A stretch of DNA of 64,000 nucleotides from HLUCCA09 sp965277275. GTDB lineage: Bacteria; Pseudomonadota; Alphaproteobacteria; Rhodobacterales; Rhodobacteraceae. Position numbers and translations under genes: made by a program. The DNA lies in the NCBI GenBank assembly GCA_965277275.1, contig CBDICG010000002.1:930001-994000 (forward strand). Direction: 5' to 3'. The notes under the pieces are model-generated. The model did not search any database and was not told the origin of the DNA. It was given only the letters and a program-made list of their open reading frames with translations. Shown here piece after piece: positions 16,418 through 24,477 of the stretch. Within the stretch, counting starts at the first letter, position 1, and every line of letters starts with the position of its first letter.

Positions 16418-16868
16418 AACCCGGCCTGAGCAGGCGCCTGCCCCTCCTGCGCAATCGCTGGTGGGGCTGACGCGCCGCTCAGAGTTCGTGGCCGCGAGTC
16501 GTGGCCGACGCGCGAGCAGCCCAAGCCTGGTGCTGCAGGCACGGCGGCGCGCACCTGACGAAGTGAACCGAACCGTATCCGGCGCAGACAATGTCCGCGT
16601 CGGCTATACCTGTTCGAAGAAGGTCGGCAACGCTGTCGCCCGGAACCGCGCCAAGCGCCGGCTGCGCGCCGCTGCGCGCGACGTGCTGGGTCAGGACGGG
16701 CAGCCGGGATGGGATTACGTGCTCGTAGGCCGCGCAAACGCGACCGCCGAGCGGCCTTACGAGGCACTCCTTCACGACCTGCGGGACGCGCTGCGCCGTA
16801 TCCACGATCGGCCCGCACGCGGGGAACCCGGGCGCGGGCCCCGTCCGCAAGGGCAACCAGAGCCATGA
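16392..16868 (+). CDS. rnpA: Ribonuclease P protein component
   Basis: A protein of up to 158 residues, the protein subunit of RNase P that helps the rnpB RNA bind and cleave pre-tRNA 5' leaders. The core is clear: LTRRSEFVAASRGRRASSP, the central strand VRVGYTCSKKVGNAVARNRA, and the RNR helix KRRLRAAARDVLG. Residues after about 140 are a Pro/Gly/Arg tail. The start is uncertain. GTG 16392 overlaps the rpmH end by 26 bp and lacks a clear Shine-Dalgarno; the next in-frame candidate is GTG 16461, just before the conserved core. The stop overlaps the yidD start (ATGA), indicating coupled translation. Confidence 0.94.
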   Translation: MVARASAPETRPEQAPAPPAQSLVGLTRRSEFVAASRGRRASSPSLVLQARRRAPDEVNRTVSGADNVRVGYTCSKKVGNAVARNRAKRRLRAAARDVLGQDGQPGWDYVLVGRANATAERPYEALLHDLRDALRRIHDRPARGEPGRGPRPQGQPEP

Positions 16869-17137
16869 GCCCGCTTGCACGTCTCATTGCACTTCCCATC
16901 CGGGGGTACAGGCTTCTGCTCTCTCCGTGGCTGGGTCATGCCTGCCGGTTCCAGCCCACATGCTCCGTCTATGCTCTGGAGGCCCTTGAACGGCACGGCG
17001 CTGTGAAGGGAAGCCGGCTCGCTGCACAGCGCCTTTGCGCGTGCCATCCTTGGGGAAGATCTGGATACGATCCCGTCCCTGGTGCCGATCCGGAGCACGA
17101 CAAGCAGCTCGCCCAGACGGGGGATTCCGCGCCCTAG
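16865..17137 (+). CDS. yidD: Membrane protein insertion efficiency factor
   Basis: A 90-residue protein with the YidD signature: LIALPIRGYRLLLSPWLGHA, CRFQPTCSVYALEALERHGA and CHPWGRSGYDPVP, including the conserved cysteines. It sits on the inner face of the membrane and assists YidC-dependent insertion. Its ATG overlaps the rnpA stop by 4 bp. The TAG stop lies in a CTAG shared with the stop of the convergent gene at 17134-17682. In this genome yidC is 4.7 kb downstream rather than next to yidD. Confidence 0.96.
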   Translation: MSPLARLIALPIRGYRLLLSPWLGHACRFQPTCSVYALEALERHGAVKGSRLAAQRLCACHPWGRSGYDPVPGADPEHDKQLAQTGDSAP

Positions 17138-17682
17138 GGCTTCTTGGCCACGTGCATCGTGACGGTGTTTCCGATCTGAAACAGGATCAGGTAGGCTGGT
17201 ACGAGGTTGAAGAGCTCGCCATAGGGGCCTTCCGTGTCGATCCCCTTCTTGATCGCCTTGACCATCAGCCCAACATGCCGCGGCGCTTGCTTGACCTCTC
17301 TGGCAAGTCGTTTTGTGGGCTTGAGGATGACGTCGAAATCGCCTTCGGGAGATTTCTTCATTAGCTTGAGCGCAAAGGGCAGCTGATCCTTCAGCTCGTT
17401 GAGCTCCGTCATCATGTCGTCCGCCCAGACGACCTTTTCCTTCACTTCTTCCGATAGCTGTTCGAAGTTCTTGTCCGTCCGAAGCTTCGAGAGGCCGACC
17501 TGCTTGCTCAAGGCGGCATTGGCGCGCTTGATCGCTTCCTTCAAGCGCTTGTCCGTCAGCTTCTCTTTTTTGAGAAGCATATGGGTCTTGACCAGCTCGG
17601 TAGACATCTTGACGAGCTCTTTCTCAGCCGCCTCGATATCCTTGGTGATCTTCTCTTCGTTGGCACCATCTGACTGCGGCAT
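17134..17682 (-). CDS. Lysine-rich coiled-coil protein of unknown function
   Basis: A 182-residue protein not recognised as a family member. The first 110 residues are highly charged and Lys/Glu-rich with heptad-like spacing (EAAEKELVKMSTELVKTHML, KRLKEAIKRANAALSKQVGL), suggesting a coiled coil. A moderately hydrophobic C-terminus (NLVPAYLILFQIGNTVTMHV) could touch the membrane. The start is set at ATG 17682 (MPQSDGANEEK) with AGGAG about 12 bases upstream; a GTG at 17721 would add 13 residues. Its codon use (many AAG, ATG, less GC) differs from its neighbours, which may mean transfer or simply the charged composition. It is convergent with yidD. Confidence 0.7.
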   Translation of the reverse strand: MPQSDGANEEKITKDIEAAEKELVKMSTELVKTHMLLKKEKLTDKRLKEAIKRANAALSKQVGLSKLRTDKNFEQLSEEVKEKVVWADDMMTELNELKDQLPFALKLMKKSPEGDFDVILKPTKRLAREVKQAPRHVGLMVKAIKKGIDTEGPYGELFNLVPAYLILFQIGNTVTMHVAKKP

Positions 17683-17858
17683 CGCGCTTACTCGCTCCTG
17701 CAACTTCCGCAACGGTAGCACGGCACGGGCGATATTGCATCAGCCGGATGGGCGGCGATGTCGCACGGAACCTAGGCCGCAGGCAAACGGGCCCGTCTGG
17801 TGCGAGCTCAGCGCGCGATCCTCTGCCCCAAAGCAGCAACCGGCGCTGCCCTCGGGCG

Positions 17859-18395
17859 CTAGAGTTTCTCGAACGTGAGGATCACCTCACCGATTTCGAT
17901 CCCGAAGCGTGTCATCGTCGCCCGGTTGAGCACGCGGTCGTCCGAGAGCAGCCACATCCAGTCGTCAAACGTGGCGCGCAGGGTCTCGACGCTACCGTCG
18001 GCGGCAGGAATGGGCAGATCAATGGTGTACCGCCAGTTGAACGTGTCCCCGCGCTCTTCCCCGGTCGCCACGCCCTGCACACCGGCTGCCGTGCCTTCCC
18101 ACGTGTCCGCGCCAGTCTTGCGCAACCGCCAGACACGCTGCTCCGTCGCGCCGTCTTCGTAGACGAAATCCTCGGTCAGCGTCAGCAGCTCCCCATCCCA
18201 TTCCCCGAGAATGTCCACCTCAAACCGGCGACGGACCGTGCCGAACCTGTCCTGGAACTGGCCATGGGCCACGGACCGCCCAACAAAGAACTCCTCGAGG
18301 TTGAGGGCCTTGTCCGACAGCTTCGGGTCGTCAAGCGAAGGCCGCCCGGAACAGGCGGCCAGCAGAAGCGTCAGGGCCAGTAGGGCAAGGCGCAT
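17859..18395 (-). CDS. DUF3833-family lipoprotein
   Basis: A 178-residue protein with a lipoprotein signal (MRLALLALTLLLAAC, Cys15) and a beta-rich body that matches the DUF3833 pattern: LNLEEFFVGRSVAHGQFQD, an FEVDILGEWDGELLTLTEDF strand and DWMWLLSDDRVLNRATMTRF near the end. It should be anchored in the outer or inner membrane facing the periplasm. Function is unknown for the family. It stands as a probable single gene, 87 bp after the end of the DUF1353 gene on the same strand. Confidence 0.85.
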   Translation of the reverse strand: MRLALLALTLLLAACSGRPSLDDPKLSDKALNLEEFFVGRSVAHGQFQDRFGTVRRRFEVDILGEWDGELLTLTEDFVYEDGATEQRVWRLRKTGADTWEGTAAGVQGVATGEERGDTFNWRYTIDLPIPAADGSVETLRATFDDWMWLLSDDRVLNRATMTRFGIEIGEVILTFEKL

Positions 18396-18482
18396 GGTCG
18401 GATCTCCGCGGTTTCTCTCGCAGAGTTAGGGCGGGGCGGACAAATGTCCGCGTCCGTCCAATAGGTCGACGCCTTGGCCCAC

Positions 18483-19055
18483 TCAGTCGGACGGAAAGTC
18501 AGCCCCGGCCACGCCTTTCCCAAGATGCGGGGAAGACGCGTCAACGGCGAAATCGCTCCATGGCTCCGGCGCAACGTGGCGTGGATAGTAGAGCAAAGCC
18601 GCCACCCGGATCGCCGCGTAGATCAGACCCTTGCGCAGTAGTCCCACCTTGGCCTCGGTCATCGCCGCCCACATGATGTCATCGGCGAACCTGCGGCGCT
18701 CGAGTGTCCCGCTGCCATCGACTACGCGCCAGGCGATCGTCAGGAAATCGTGGACGACCGCCGCTTCGAGCCATGGGCCAACGCGCCCGACGAGGCTGCG
18801 AAACACCGCAGGAACGCTGGTCAGATCCGTGAGCATCCCTTCCGGGATCAGGATCTCTCGCGCGTGCCCGTCCGTATCGAACCATTTGATGCGATAGGGC
18901 GCGCCGAGGACAAAGTGAGCATCCTCTCCAGAACGCATCTTTGCCGCGTCCTTCAGGCGCAGGAGCACGAGAGGTCCGAGGTAGAAGACACTTTCAACTC
19001 TGGTCGCGGGATCCGGGTAAGGAGACGGGACAGGCAGTTTCGTGCTGGTATGCAT
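18483..19055 (-). CDS. DUF1353-family protein
   Basis: A 190-residue protein resembling DUF1353, proteins of unknown function also found in phage tail regions. The supporting signature is the segment around ILIPEGMLTDLTSVPAVFRS, then GPWLEAAVVHDFLTIAWR and RRFADDIMWAAMTEAKVGL, with conserved Asp/His residues suggestive of metal binding. ATG 19055 (MHTSTKLPVPSPY) is preferred over an upstream start at 19106 that would add 17 residues and overlap the divergent ttcA start. No phage genes are nearby. Confidence 0.8.
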   Translation of the reverse strand: MHTSTKLPVPSPYPDPATRVESVFYLGPLVLLRLKDAAKMRSGEDAHFVLGAPYRIKWFDTDGHAREILIPEGMLTDLTSVPAVFRSLVGRVGPWLEAAVVHDFLTIAWRVVDGSGTLERRRFADDIMWAAMTEAKVGLLRKGLIYAAIRVAALLYYPRHVAPEPWSDFAVDASSPHLGKGVAGADFPSD

Positions 19056-19105
19056 GGCGATTATCCGTGGCGATTTGAGGGGGGATCGCCTACACCCACA
19101 GCGCA

Positions 19106-19972
19106 ATGCTTGATGATACCGACGATATCCATCCTCTGTTTCAGGGCGCTCCGGCTACGACGGAATTCCGAAAGTTGCGCAAACGGATCGTGCGCTACAC
19201 CCGCGAGGCCGTCGAACAATACGGCATGATCGGCGCGCGGGATGAGCGATGGCTGGTCTGTCTTTCGGGCGGAAAGGACAGCTACACCCTGCTCGCCGCC
19301 CTGACCGAGCTGAAGTGGCGGGGGTTGCTGCCGGTCGACATTCTGGCCTGCAATCTGGATCAGGGGCAGCCGGGTTTTCCCGCGACGGTTCTGCCCGAAT
19401 TCCTCGAGCGTATGGGGGTGCCCCACCGCATCGAGTACCAGGACACCTACTCGATCGTCGTCGACAAGGTCCCCGCCGGCCGCACCTATTGCGCACTCTG
19501 CTCACGTCTGCGGCGGGGCAACCTCTACCGGATCGCGCGGGAGGAAGGCTGCACGGCGGTCGTGCTGGGCCATCACCGGGACGATATCCTCGAGACCTTC
19601 TTCATGAACCTCTTCCATGGCGGGCGTCTTGCGACGATGCCGCCAAAGCTCGTCAACGAGGAAGGGGATCTCTTCGTACTGCGCCCTCTGGCGCATATCG
19701 CAGAGGCCGACTGCGAGCGTTTTGCCCGCGCCATGAACTATCCGATCATTCCGTGCGATCTATGCGGCAGTCAGGATGGGTTGCAGCGCCAACAGGTGAA
19801 GGCGCTACTGGACGGCTGGGAAAAGAACAGCCCCGGTCGCCGACAGGTGATGTTTCGAGCTCTGATGAATGCCCGTCCATCGCACCTGCTGGATCCCAAG
19901 CTTTGGGACTTCGAAGGTCTTGCGCTCCGGCAAGCGCCCCAAGAGCACGATCCAGCCCGGGATCCGGGATAG
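19106..19972 (+). CDS. ttcA: tRNA 2-thiocytidine(32) synthetase TtcA
   Basis: A 288-residue PP-loop ATPase that thiolates cytidine 32 of certain tRNAs using an iron-sulfur cluster. The ATP loop is CLSGGKDSYTLL. The CxxC pair is YCALCSRLRRG, the third cysteine lies in CDLCGSQDGLQRQQVK, and the family block LGHHRDDILETFFMNLFHGG is present. Length and motifs are complete. The last 15 or so residues after DFEGLAL are low-complexity. Its start is divergent from the DUF1353 gene with little promoter space (about 50 bp), and the downstream gap to the GGDEF/EAL gene is 101 bp. Confidence 0.96.
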   Translation: MLDDTDDIHPLFQGAPATTEFRKLRKRIVRYTREAVEQYGMIGARDERWLVCLSGGKDSYTLLAALTELKWRGLLPVDILACNLDQGQPGFPATVLPEFLERMGVPHRIEYQDTYSIVVDKVPAGRTYCALCSRLRRGNLYRIAREEGCTAVVLGHHRDDILETFFMNLFHGGRLATMPPKLVNEEGDLFVLRPLAHIAEADCERFARAMNYPIIPCDLCGSQDGLQRQQVKALLDGWEKNSPGRRQVMFRALMNARPSHLLDPKLWDFEGLALRQAPQEHDPARDPG

Positions 19973-20025
19973 AGACAATTGAGTTGAAATCGTGCGACGT
20001 CGTTAAGGGGCTGATCACACCAACA

Positions 20026-20077
20026 CCATAGCGTCCTTCGGGCTGGCACCCTGCCTGCCGCTTGGAGGACGCTATGG
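20026..20077 (+). promoter_or_regulatory. Hairpin enclosing the ribosome binding site and start codon of the GGDEF/EAL gene
   Basis: CCATAGCGTCCT (20026-20037) is the exact complement of AGGACGCTATGG (20066-20077), a 12-bp stem with a 28-base loop. The 3' arm contains part of the Shine-Dalgarno GGAGG (20064-20068) and the whole ATG (20074-20076). If formed in the mRNA it would block initiation. Whether a ligand or protein opens it is unknown. Confidence 0.6.
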
Positions 20078-21627
20078 AAGCATCGAGCCCTTACAGACCC
20101 TCACGCCGAACGTGGGTGCGGATGGTAGGGCGCTCGATACGGCGGACGTTCCTGCGCCCCCAGATGCTGGCGTTTCTTCCGGCGCTGGTCCTCGGAGGAT
20201 ACTGGTTCGGGCTGCAGGGCGTACTGATGATCGTTGCCCTGACATCTCCCATGTTGTTCGTCCTCGGGGGCCTGTTTGAACGCGATCCGCCGCCCGTCGA
20301 CGGGTTGACCGGCATGCTCACGCAAGGTGCGCTGGAGGAGGCCGCAGATGATGCGATGTTCTCCGCCCAATCGGGCGCAGAGGCCGCTATTCTCATCGCA
20401 TTCGAAATCGATGGCGGCGCCGATCTGGAGGAAAGGCTCGGACCCCGCGGGATCGAGGTCGTGCTGTGCCGAATCGCGGATCGGCTGAACTCGGCGCTCC
20501 GTGGGACAGACCGTGTCGCCCGGATCGGAGACTACCGGTTCGGCGTTTTGCTGTCACCCGACCGGAATGCCGGAATGGACATCTCCTTGCGGACAGCCGA
20601 ACGTCTCCAGGGCGCAGCATCGGAAGGGATCAGCATCGACGCGGGCACCGTCTACGTCACGCTTTCGGCGGGGGTTTGCCTCGAACGGCGCGCCCCGCAA
20701 CGAACGGGGCAATCCATCCTTGCCTCCGCGGTTATTGCGCTCGAAGAGGCGAAGGCGAACGGTCAAGGGACCGTACGCAGTTTTTCGTCAGAGATGCGGC
20801 AACGCGCCGACGCCCGCCAATCGCTCGCCGATGACTTCGCGCGCGCACTGGAAGCGGGAGAGGTCGTGCCCTGGTTCCAGCCGCAGATCTGCGCGCGCAC
20901 GGGTGCAATATCGGGCTTCGAAATCCTTGCGCGTTGGCAGCATCCAGAGCGGGGCGTTCTCTCGCCGGCGGAGTTTCTGCCAGCGGCAGAGGCGACCGGC
21001 CAGATGGAGCGCCTCGGCGAAACGATGCTCTACAATGGCCTTTCGGCACTACGCCGCTGGGATCGCGGGGGCCTGAAAGTCCCGAAAGTGGGGGTCAACT
21101 TCTCCTCCGCCGAGCTGCGCAACCCCAAGCTGGTGGAAAAGGTTCGCTGGGAACTCGACCGATTCGACCTGACGCCAGAGAGGCTCGCCATCGAGATCCT
21201 CGAAACGGTGGTAGCAGGCGCTGAAGACGATGCCATCACGACGAACATCTCCGGGCTGGCAAAGCTCGGCTGCACCATCGACCTCGACGATTTCGGTGTC
21301 GGTGCCGCGCCAATCTCCAACATCCGCCGGTTTGCAGTCTCGCGGCTCAAGATCGACCGGTCTTTCGTCACGCGCGTGGACGCGGATCCGGCGCAACGCA
21401 AGATGGTTGATGCGCTTTTGTCGATGGCCGAAAAGCTGGATCTGGAGACGCTGGCGGAAGGCGTCGAAACGATGGCGGAGCATGCATTGCTCGCTGAGAT
21501 GGGCTGCACCCATCTTCAGGGCTATGCCATCGCACGGCCAATGCCGCCTGAAGACGCCGAGACCTGGATCAAACAGTGGCGAACCAGACCGACCAGCGCG
21601 GGCGTTGCAGCGTCGCTCTCCGCCTGA
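20074..21627 (+). CDS. Membrane-anchored GGDEF/EAL domain protein (probable c-di-GMP phosphodiesterase)
   Basis: A 517-residue protein. Two hydrophobic helices (PQMLAFLPALVLGGYWFGLQ and GVLMIVALTSPMLFVLGGLF) lead into a diguanylate-cyclase-like domain whose active-site loop reads RIGDYRFGVLL. The GGDEF signature is lost, so this half is probably inactive. The C-terminal EAL domain looks intact: GFEILARWQHP, VGVNFSSAEL, IEILETV, DLDDFGVG, LKIDRSFV, LAEGVET and LQGYAIARPMP hold the expected metal and catalytic residues. Degradation of c-di-GMP is therefore likely. ATG 20074 has GGAGG 5 bases upstream, inside a 12-bp hairpin. TTG 20062 in frame is less likely. Confidence 0.93.
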   Translation: MEASSPYRPSRRTWVRMVGRSIRRTFLRPQMLAFLPALVLGGYWFGLQGVLMIVALTSPMLFVLGGLFERDPPPVDGLTGMLTQGALEEAADDAMFSAQSGAEAAILIAFEIDGGADLEERLGPRGIEVVLCRIADRLNSALRGTDRVARIGDYRFGVLLSPDRNAGMDISLRTAERLQGAASEGISIDAGTVYVTLSAGVCLERRAPQRTGQSILASAVIALEEAKANGQGTVRSFSSEMRQRADARQSLADDFARALEAGEVVPWFQPQICARTGAISGFEILARWQHPERGVLSPAEFLPAAEATGQMERLGETMLYNGLSALRRWDRGGLKVPKVGVNFSSAELRNPKLVEKVRWELDRFDLTPERLAIEILETVVAGAEDDAITTNISGLAKLGCTIDLDDFGVGAAPISNIRRFAVSRLKIDRSFVTRVDADPAQRKMVDALLSMAEKLDLETLAEGVETMAEHALLAEMGCTHLQGYAIARPMPPEDAETWIKQWRTRPTSAGVAASLSA

Positions 21628-21884
21628 GCCAGTCTTTCGGGAGCGCTGCCAAACGCGTGCTTCGGCACCCAAATGTCAGATGGCCTGAATGCGGGCGCGC
21701 ATGCGTCTGTCCGAGCGGGTCATTCAAGCCGTCCCGTTGAACGAAACGCGATCAGGGCCCATCTGCACGAAGAGCTTCAATTTATTGCGTGCCGCCGCAG
21801 GACGGGGCTTTTGCCTTGACCTTTGGCGTGATGCCGGATTGAACCAGCCGCGTCTTCCCTTTCCGCTTCACCGGTGTTTCGCTG

Positions 21885-23720
21885 ATGGACGATCAGAACA
21901 AGAACCTTATCCTCGCAACCGCGCTGAGCTTTCTTGTCATCCTTGTATGGTTCCTGCTCTTTCCGCCGCCGGACGAACCGCTGCTTCCTCCGGAGGTCGC
22001 TCCAGCGACGGCGACGGCGACGGTCGATGAATCCACCGGTGACGTCATTGCAACGGTCCCGAGCGTCGCAGACCCGGCAGACCCGCCGGCTTCCACAACG
22101 GCCCCGGCCGTTGCGGCCATCGCGGACGCACCGAGGATCGATATCGAGACCCCGAATCTCTCGGGCTCCATCTCTCTCATCGGCGGGCGGATCGACGATC
22201 TCGACCTCACGACCTACCGCGAAACCCTCGACGAAGAGAGCCCAAACGTGACGCTCCTGCGCCCCGTCGGTAACGCTGCAGCCTACTATGCGCTCTACGG
22301 TTGGGCGCCGGGCGGCACGTTGGCCCAGGAGGACGTACCGGGCACGGAGACGGAGTGGGAGGTCGAGAGCGGCACCACGCTGACGCCGGAAACGCCCGTC
22401 ACGCTCCGGTGGGACAGCCCCGCAGGACTGATCTTCCGCCGCACTGTCGAAGTCGACGAGGATTTCCTTTTCACGATCACGCAAGCCGTTGAAAACCCGA
22501 CAGACATTGCCCACCGCGCTGCGCCCTACGGCATCATCGCACGGCATGGCCTGCCCGATGACCTGGCGAATTTCTTCATCTTGCATGAAGGGGTCGTCGG
22601 CATGGCAGACGGAACACTGCTCGAACAGGGCTACGACGATATCGCCGAGGAAGACGTCCTGCCCGCGCTGGGAACGCCGGGCCAGATCGTGGAGGGCGTC
22701 GAGAGCGGATGGATCGGCTTCACCGACAAGTACTGGATGACGACACTGATCCCCGAGCCCGGCCTGCCGACGCGGCTCTCGATGCTCTACCAGCCCGGGC
22801 CTGACATCTATCAAACGCAGTCGATCAAGCCCACGATGGACATCGCACCCGGCGCAACCGTCGAGCAGATGACGCGCCTCTTTGCCGGCGCCAAGGAATG
22901 GGATGTGATCCGCTCCTACCAGAACGAGAAGCCCATTGACGGGTTCCTCGACTCGATCGACTGGGGCTGGTTCTACTTCCTGACCAAGCCGATCTTCGCG
23001 GTTCTGCATTGGCTCAACCTGATGATCGGCAACATGGGCTGGGCCATCATTGCGCTGACCCTTCTCATCAAGGCAGTCTTGCTCCCGCTGGCGTACAAAT
23101 CCTACGTCTCGATGGCGAAGATGAAAGAGCTTCAACCCGAGATGGAGAAGATCAAGGAGCGCTCGGGCGACGACCGTCAGAAGCTCCAGCAGGAAATGAT
23201 GGAGCTCTACAAGAAGGAAAAGGTGAACCCCGCGTCGGGTTGTTTACCGATCCTCTTGCAGATCCCGATCTTCTTCTCGCTCTACAAGGTGATCTTCGTC
23301 ACGATCGAACTGCGCCACGCCGCCTGGCTCGGCCCTTTTCAGGATCTTTCCGCTCCGGATCCGACGTCGATCTACAACCTTTACGGCCTTCTGCCGTGGG
23401 CGGCGCCCGAGCCAACGTCCATCATGGCGCTGCTCTTCATCGGCGTGTTGCCACTGATTCTGGGGGTGTCGATGTGGTTGCAGATGAAGCTGAACCCGGC
23501 GCCCACCGATCCGACGCAGCAGATGATCTTTGCGTGGATGCCGTGGATCTTCATGTTCATGCTGGGCGGATTTGCCAGCGGACTTATCGTCTACTGGATC
23601 GCCAACAACGTGATCACCTTCACGCAGCAGTACTTCATCATGCGCAGCCAGGGGTACAAACCCGACCTACTCGGCAACATCACCTCGAGCTTCCGCAAAT
23701 CCAAATCGGACGCAAAGTAG
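21885..23720 (+). CDS. yidC: Membrane protein insertase YidC
   Basis: A 611-residue YidC/Oxa1 insertase of the Gram-negative type. The N-terminal helix (LILATALSFLVILVWFLLFP) is followed by a variable Pro/Ala/Thr linker, a large periplasmic beta domain (to about residue 345), then the conserved core with GWFYFLTKPIFAVLHWL, NMGWAIIALTLLIKAVLLPL, the coiled cytoplasmic loop, SGCLPILLQIPIFFSLYKVI and FMLGGFASGLIVYWIANNVI. It inserts small membrane proteins alone or with SecYEG. The MOSC gene starts 19 bp downstream and yihA overlaps that, so the three are probably co-transcribed. The 257-bp gap upstream shows no other gene. Confidence 0.98.
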   Translation: MDDQNKNLILATALSFLVILVWFLLFPPPDEPLLPPEVAPATATATVDESTGDVIATVPSVADPADPPASTTAPAVAAIADAPRIDIETPNLSGSISLIGGRIDDLDLTTYRETLDEESPNVTLLRPVGNAAAYYALYGWAPGGTLAQEDVPGTETEWEVESGTTLTPETPVTLRWDSPAGLIFRRTVEVDEDFLFTITQAVENPTDIAHRAAPYGIIARHGLPDDLANFFILHEGVVGMADGTLLEQGYDDIAEEDVLPALGTPGQIVEGVESGWIGFTDKYWMTTLIPEPGLPTRLSMLYQPGPDIYQTQSIKPTMDIAPGATVEQMTRLFAGAKEWDVIRSYQNEKPIDGFLDSIDWGWFYFLTKPIFAVLHWLNLMIGNMGWAIIALTLLIKAVLLPLAYKSYVSMAKMKELQPEMEKIKERSGDDRQKLQQEMMELYKKEKVNPASGCLPILLQIPIFFSLYKVIFVTIELRHAAWLGPFQDLSAPDPTSIYNLYGLLPWAAPEPTSIMALLFIGVLPLILGVSMWLQMKLNPAPTDPTQQMIFAWMPWIFMFMLGGFASGLIVYWIANNVITFTQQYFIMRSQGYKPDLLGNITSSFRKSKSDAK

Positions 23721-23739
23721 CGCGGGTCGCAGCCACAGG

Positions 23740-24477
23740 ATGACACCGTCGCTCGCACATATCTTCCGGCACCCGATCAAGGGTATCGGCAACGAGAGCC
23801 TGAAGGCCGCACACCTGAGCCCCGAAGGGGCGCTGCACGGCGACAGGGCATGGGCGCTGCTGAACGCAGCCGCGCCCGACAGCAATGACTGGCAGCCGCG
23901 GCGCAATTTCCTGCAGGTGGCTTCCGGCCCGGCATTGGCGCGCGTGACGGCCAGCACGGAAGGTGACGCGATCCGAATCAGCCATCCGGAGCGCGAAGAT
24001 CTCGTGCTGTCTCCGGCGAATGGCGGCGCCCCGCTTGCGGCATGGCTCAACGATCTCTGGCCTGCGGACAGGCCGGCGCCGGGTAGACTTGTACGTGCAC
24101 CCGGCCACGGCATGACAGACATGCCCGATCCTTTCGTGTCGATCGGCAACCTCAGCACGCTCAAGGACCTCTCGGACCGCGCCGGGCACGCGCTCGACAT
24201 GCGTCGCTTCCGCATCAATCTTTGGCTCGACGGACTGCCGCCATGGGCGGAATTCGAGCTGATCGGCAAGACCTTCGGGATAGGCGATGCCCGAGTCGTC
24301 GGCGCCGAACCGATCGGGCGCTGCCGTGCGCCCGAAGCGAACCCCGACACAGGAACCCGGGACACCCCGACCAACCAGCTCTTGCAAGACGGCTGGGGCC
24401 ACACCGATTTTGGCATCTACTTGCGCGTCACCGAGGGCGGCGACGTCGCCGTTGGTGACGGTGTATCGCTCCAATGA
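23740..24477 (+). CDS. MOSC domain-containing protein
   Basis: A 245-residue protein with an N-terminal MOSC beta-barrel (LAHIFRHPIKGIGNESLKAA) and a C-terminal MOSC domain (RFRINLWLDGLPPWAEFELI, GARVVGAEPIGRC-type strand, NPDTGTRD). The conserved Cys in IGRCRAPEANP is present; in related proteins it contacts the molybdenum cofactor sulfur. Proteins of this type handle sulfur or reduce N-hydroxylated compounds, but the substrate here is unknown. It lies between yidC and yihA, an order common in Rhodobacterales, and its stop overlaps the yihA ATG by 4 bp. Confidence 0.93.
   Translation: MTPSLAHIFRHPIKGIGNESLKAAHLSPEGALHGDRAWALLNAAAPDSNDWQPRRNFLQVASGPALARVTASTEGDAIRISHPEREDLVLSPANGGAPLAAWLNDLWPADRPAPGRLVRAPGHGMTDMPDPFVSIGNLSTLKDLSDRAGHALDMRRFRINLWLDGLPPWAEFELIGKTFGIGDARVVGAEPIGRCRAPEANPDTGTRDTPTNQLLQDGWGHTDFGIYLRVTEGGDVAVGDGVSLQ

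Noticed and set aside
21777..23135. 452-codon minus-strand open frame
   Set aside because: Antisense to yidC; Arg/Asp-rich shadow translation.
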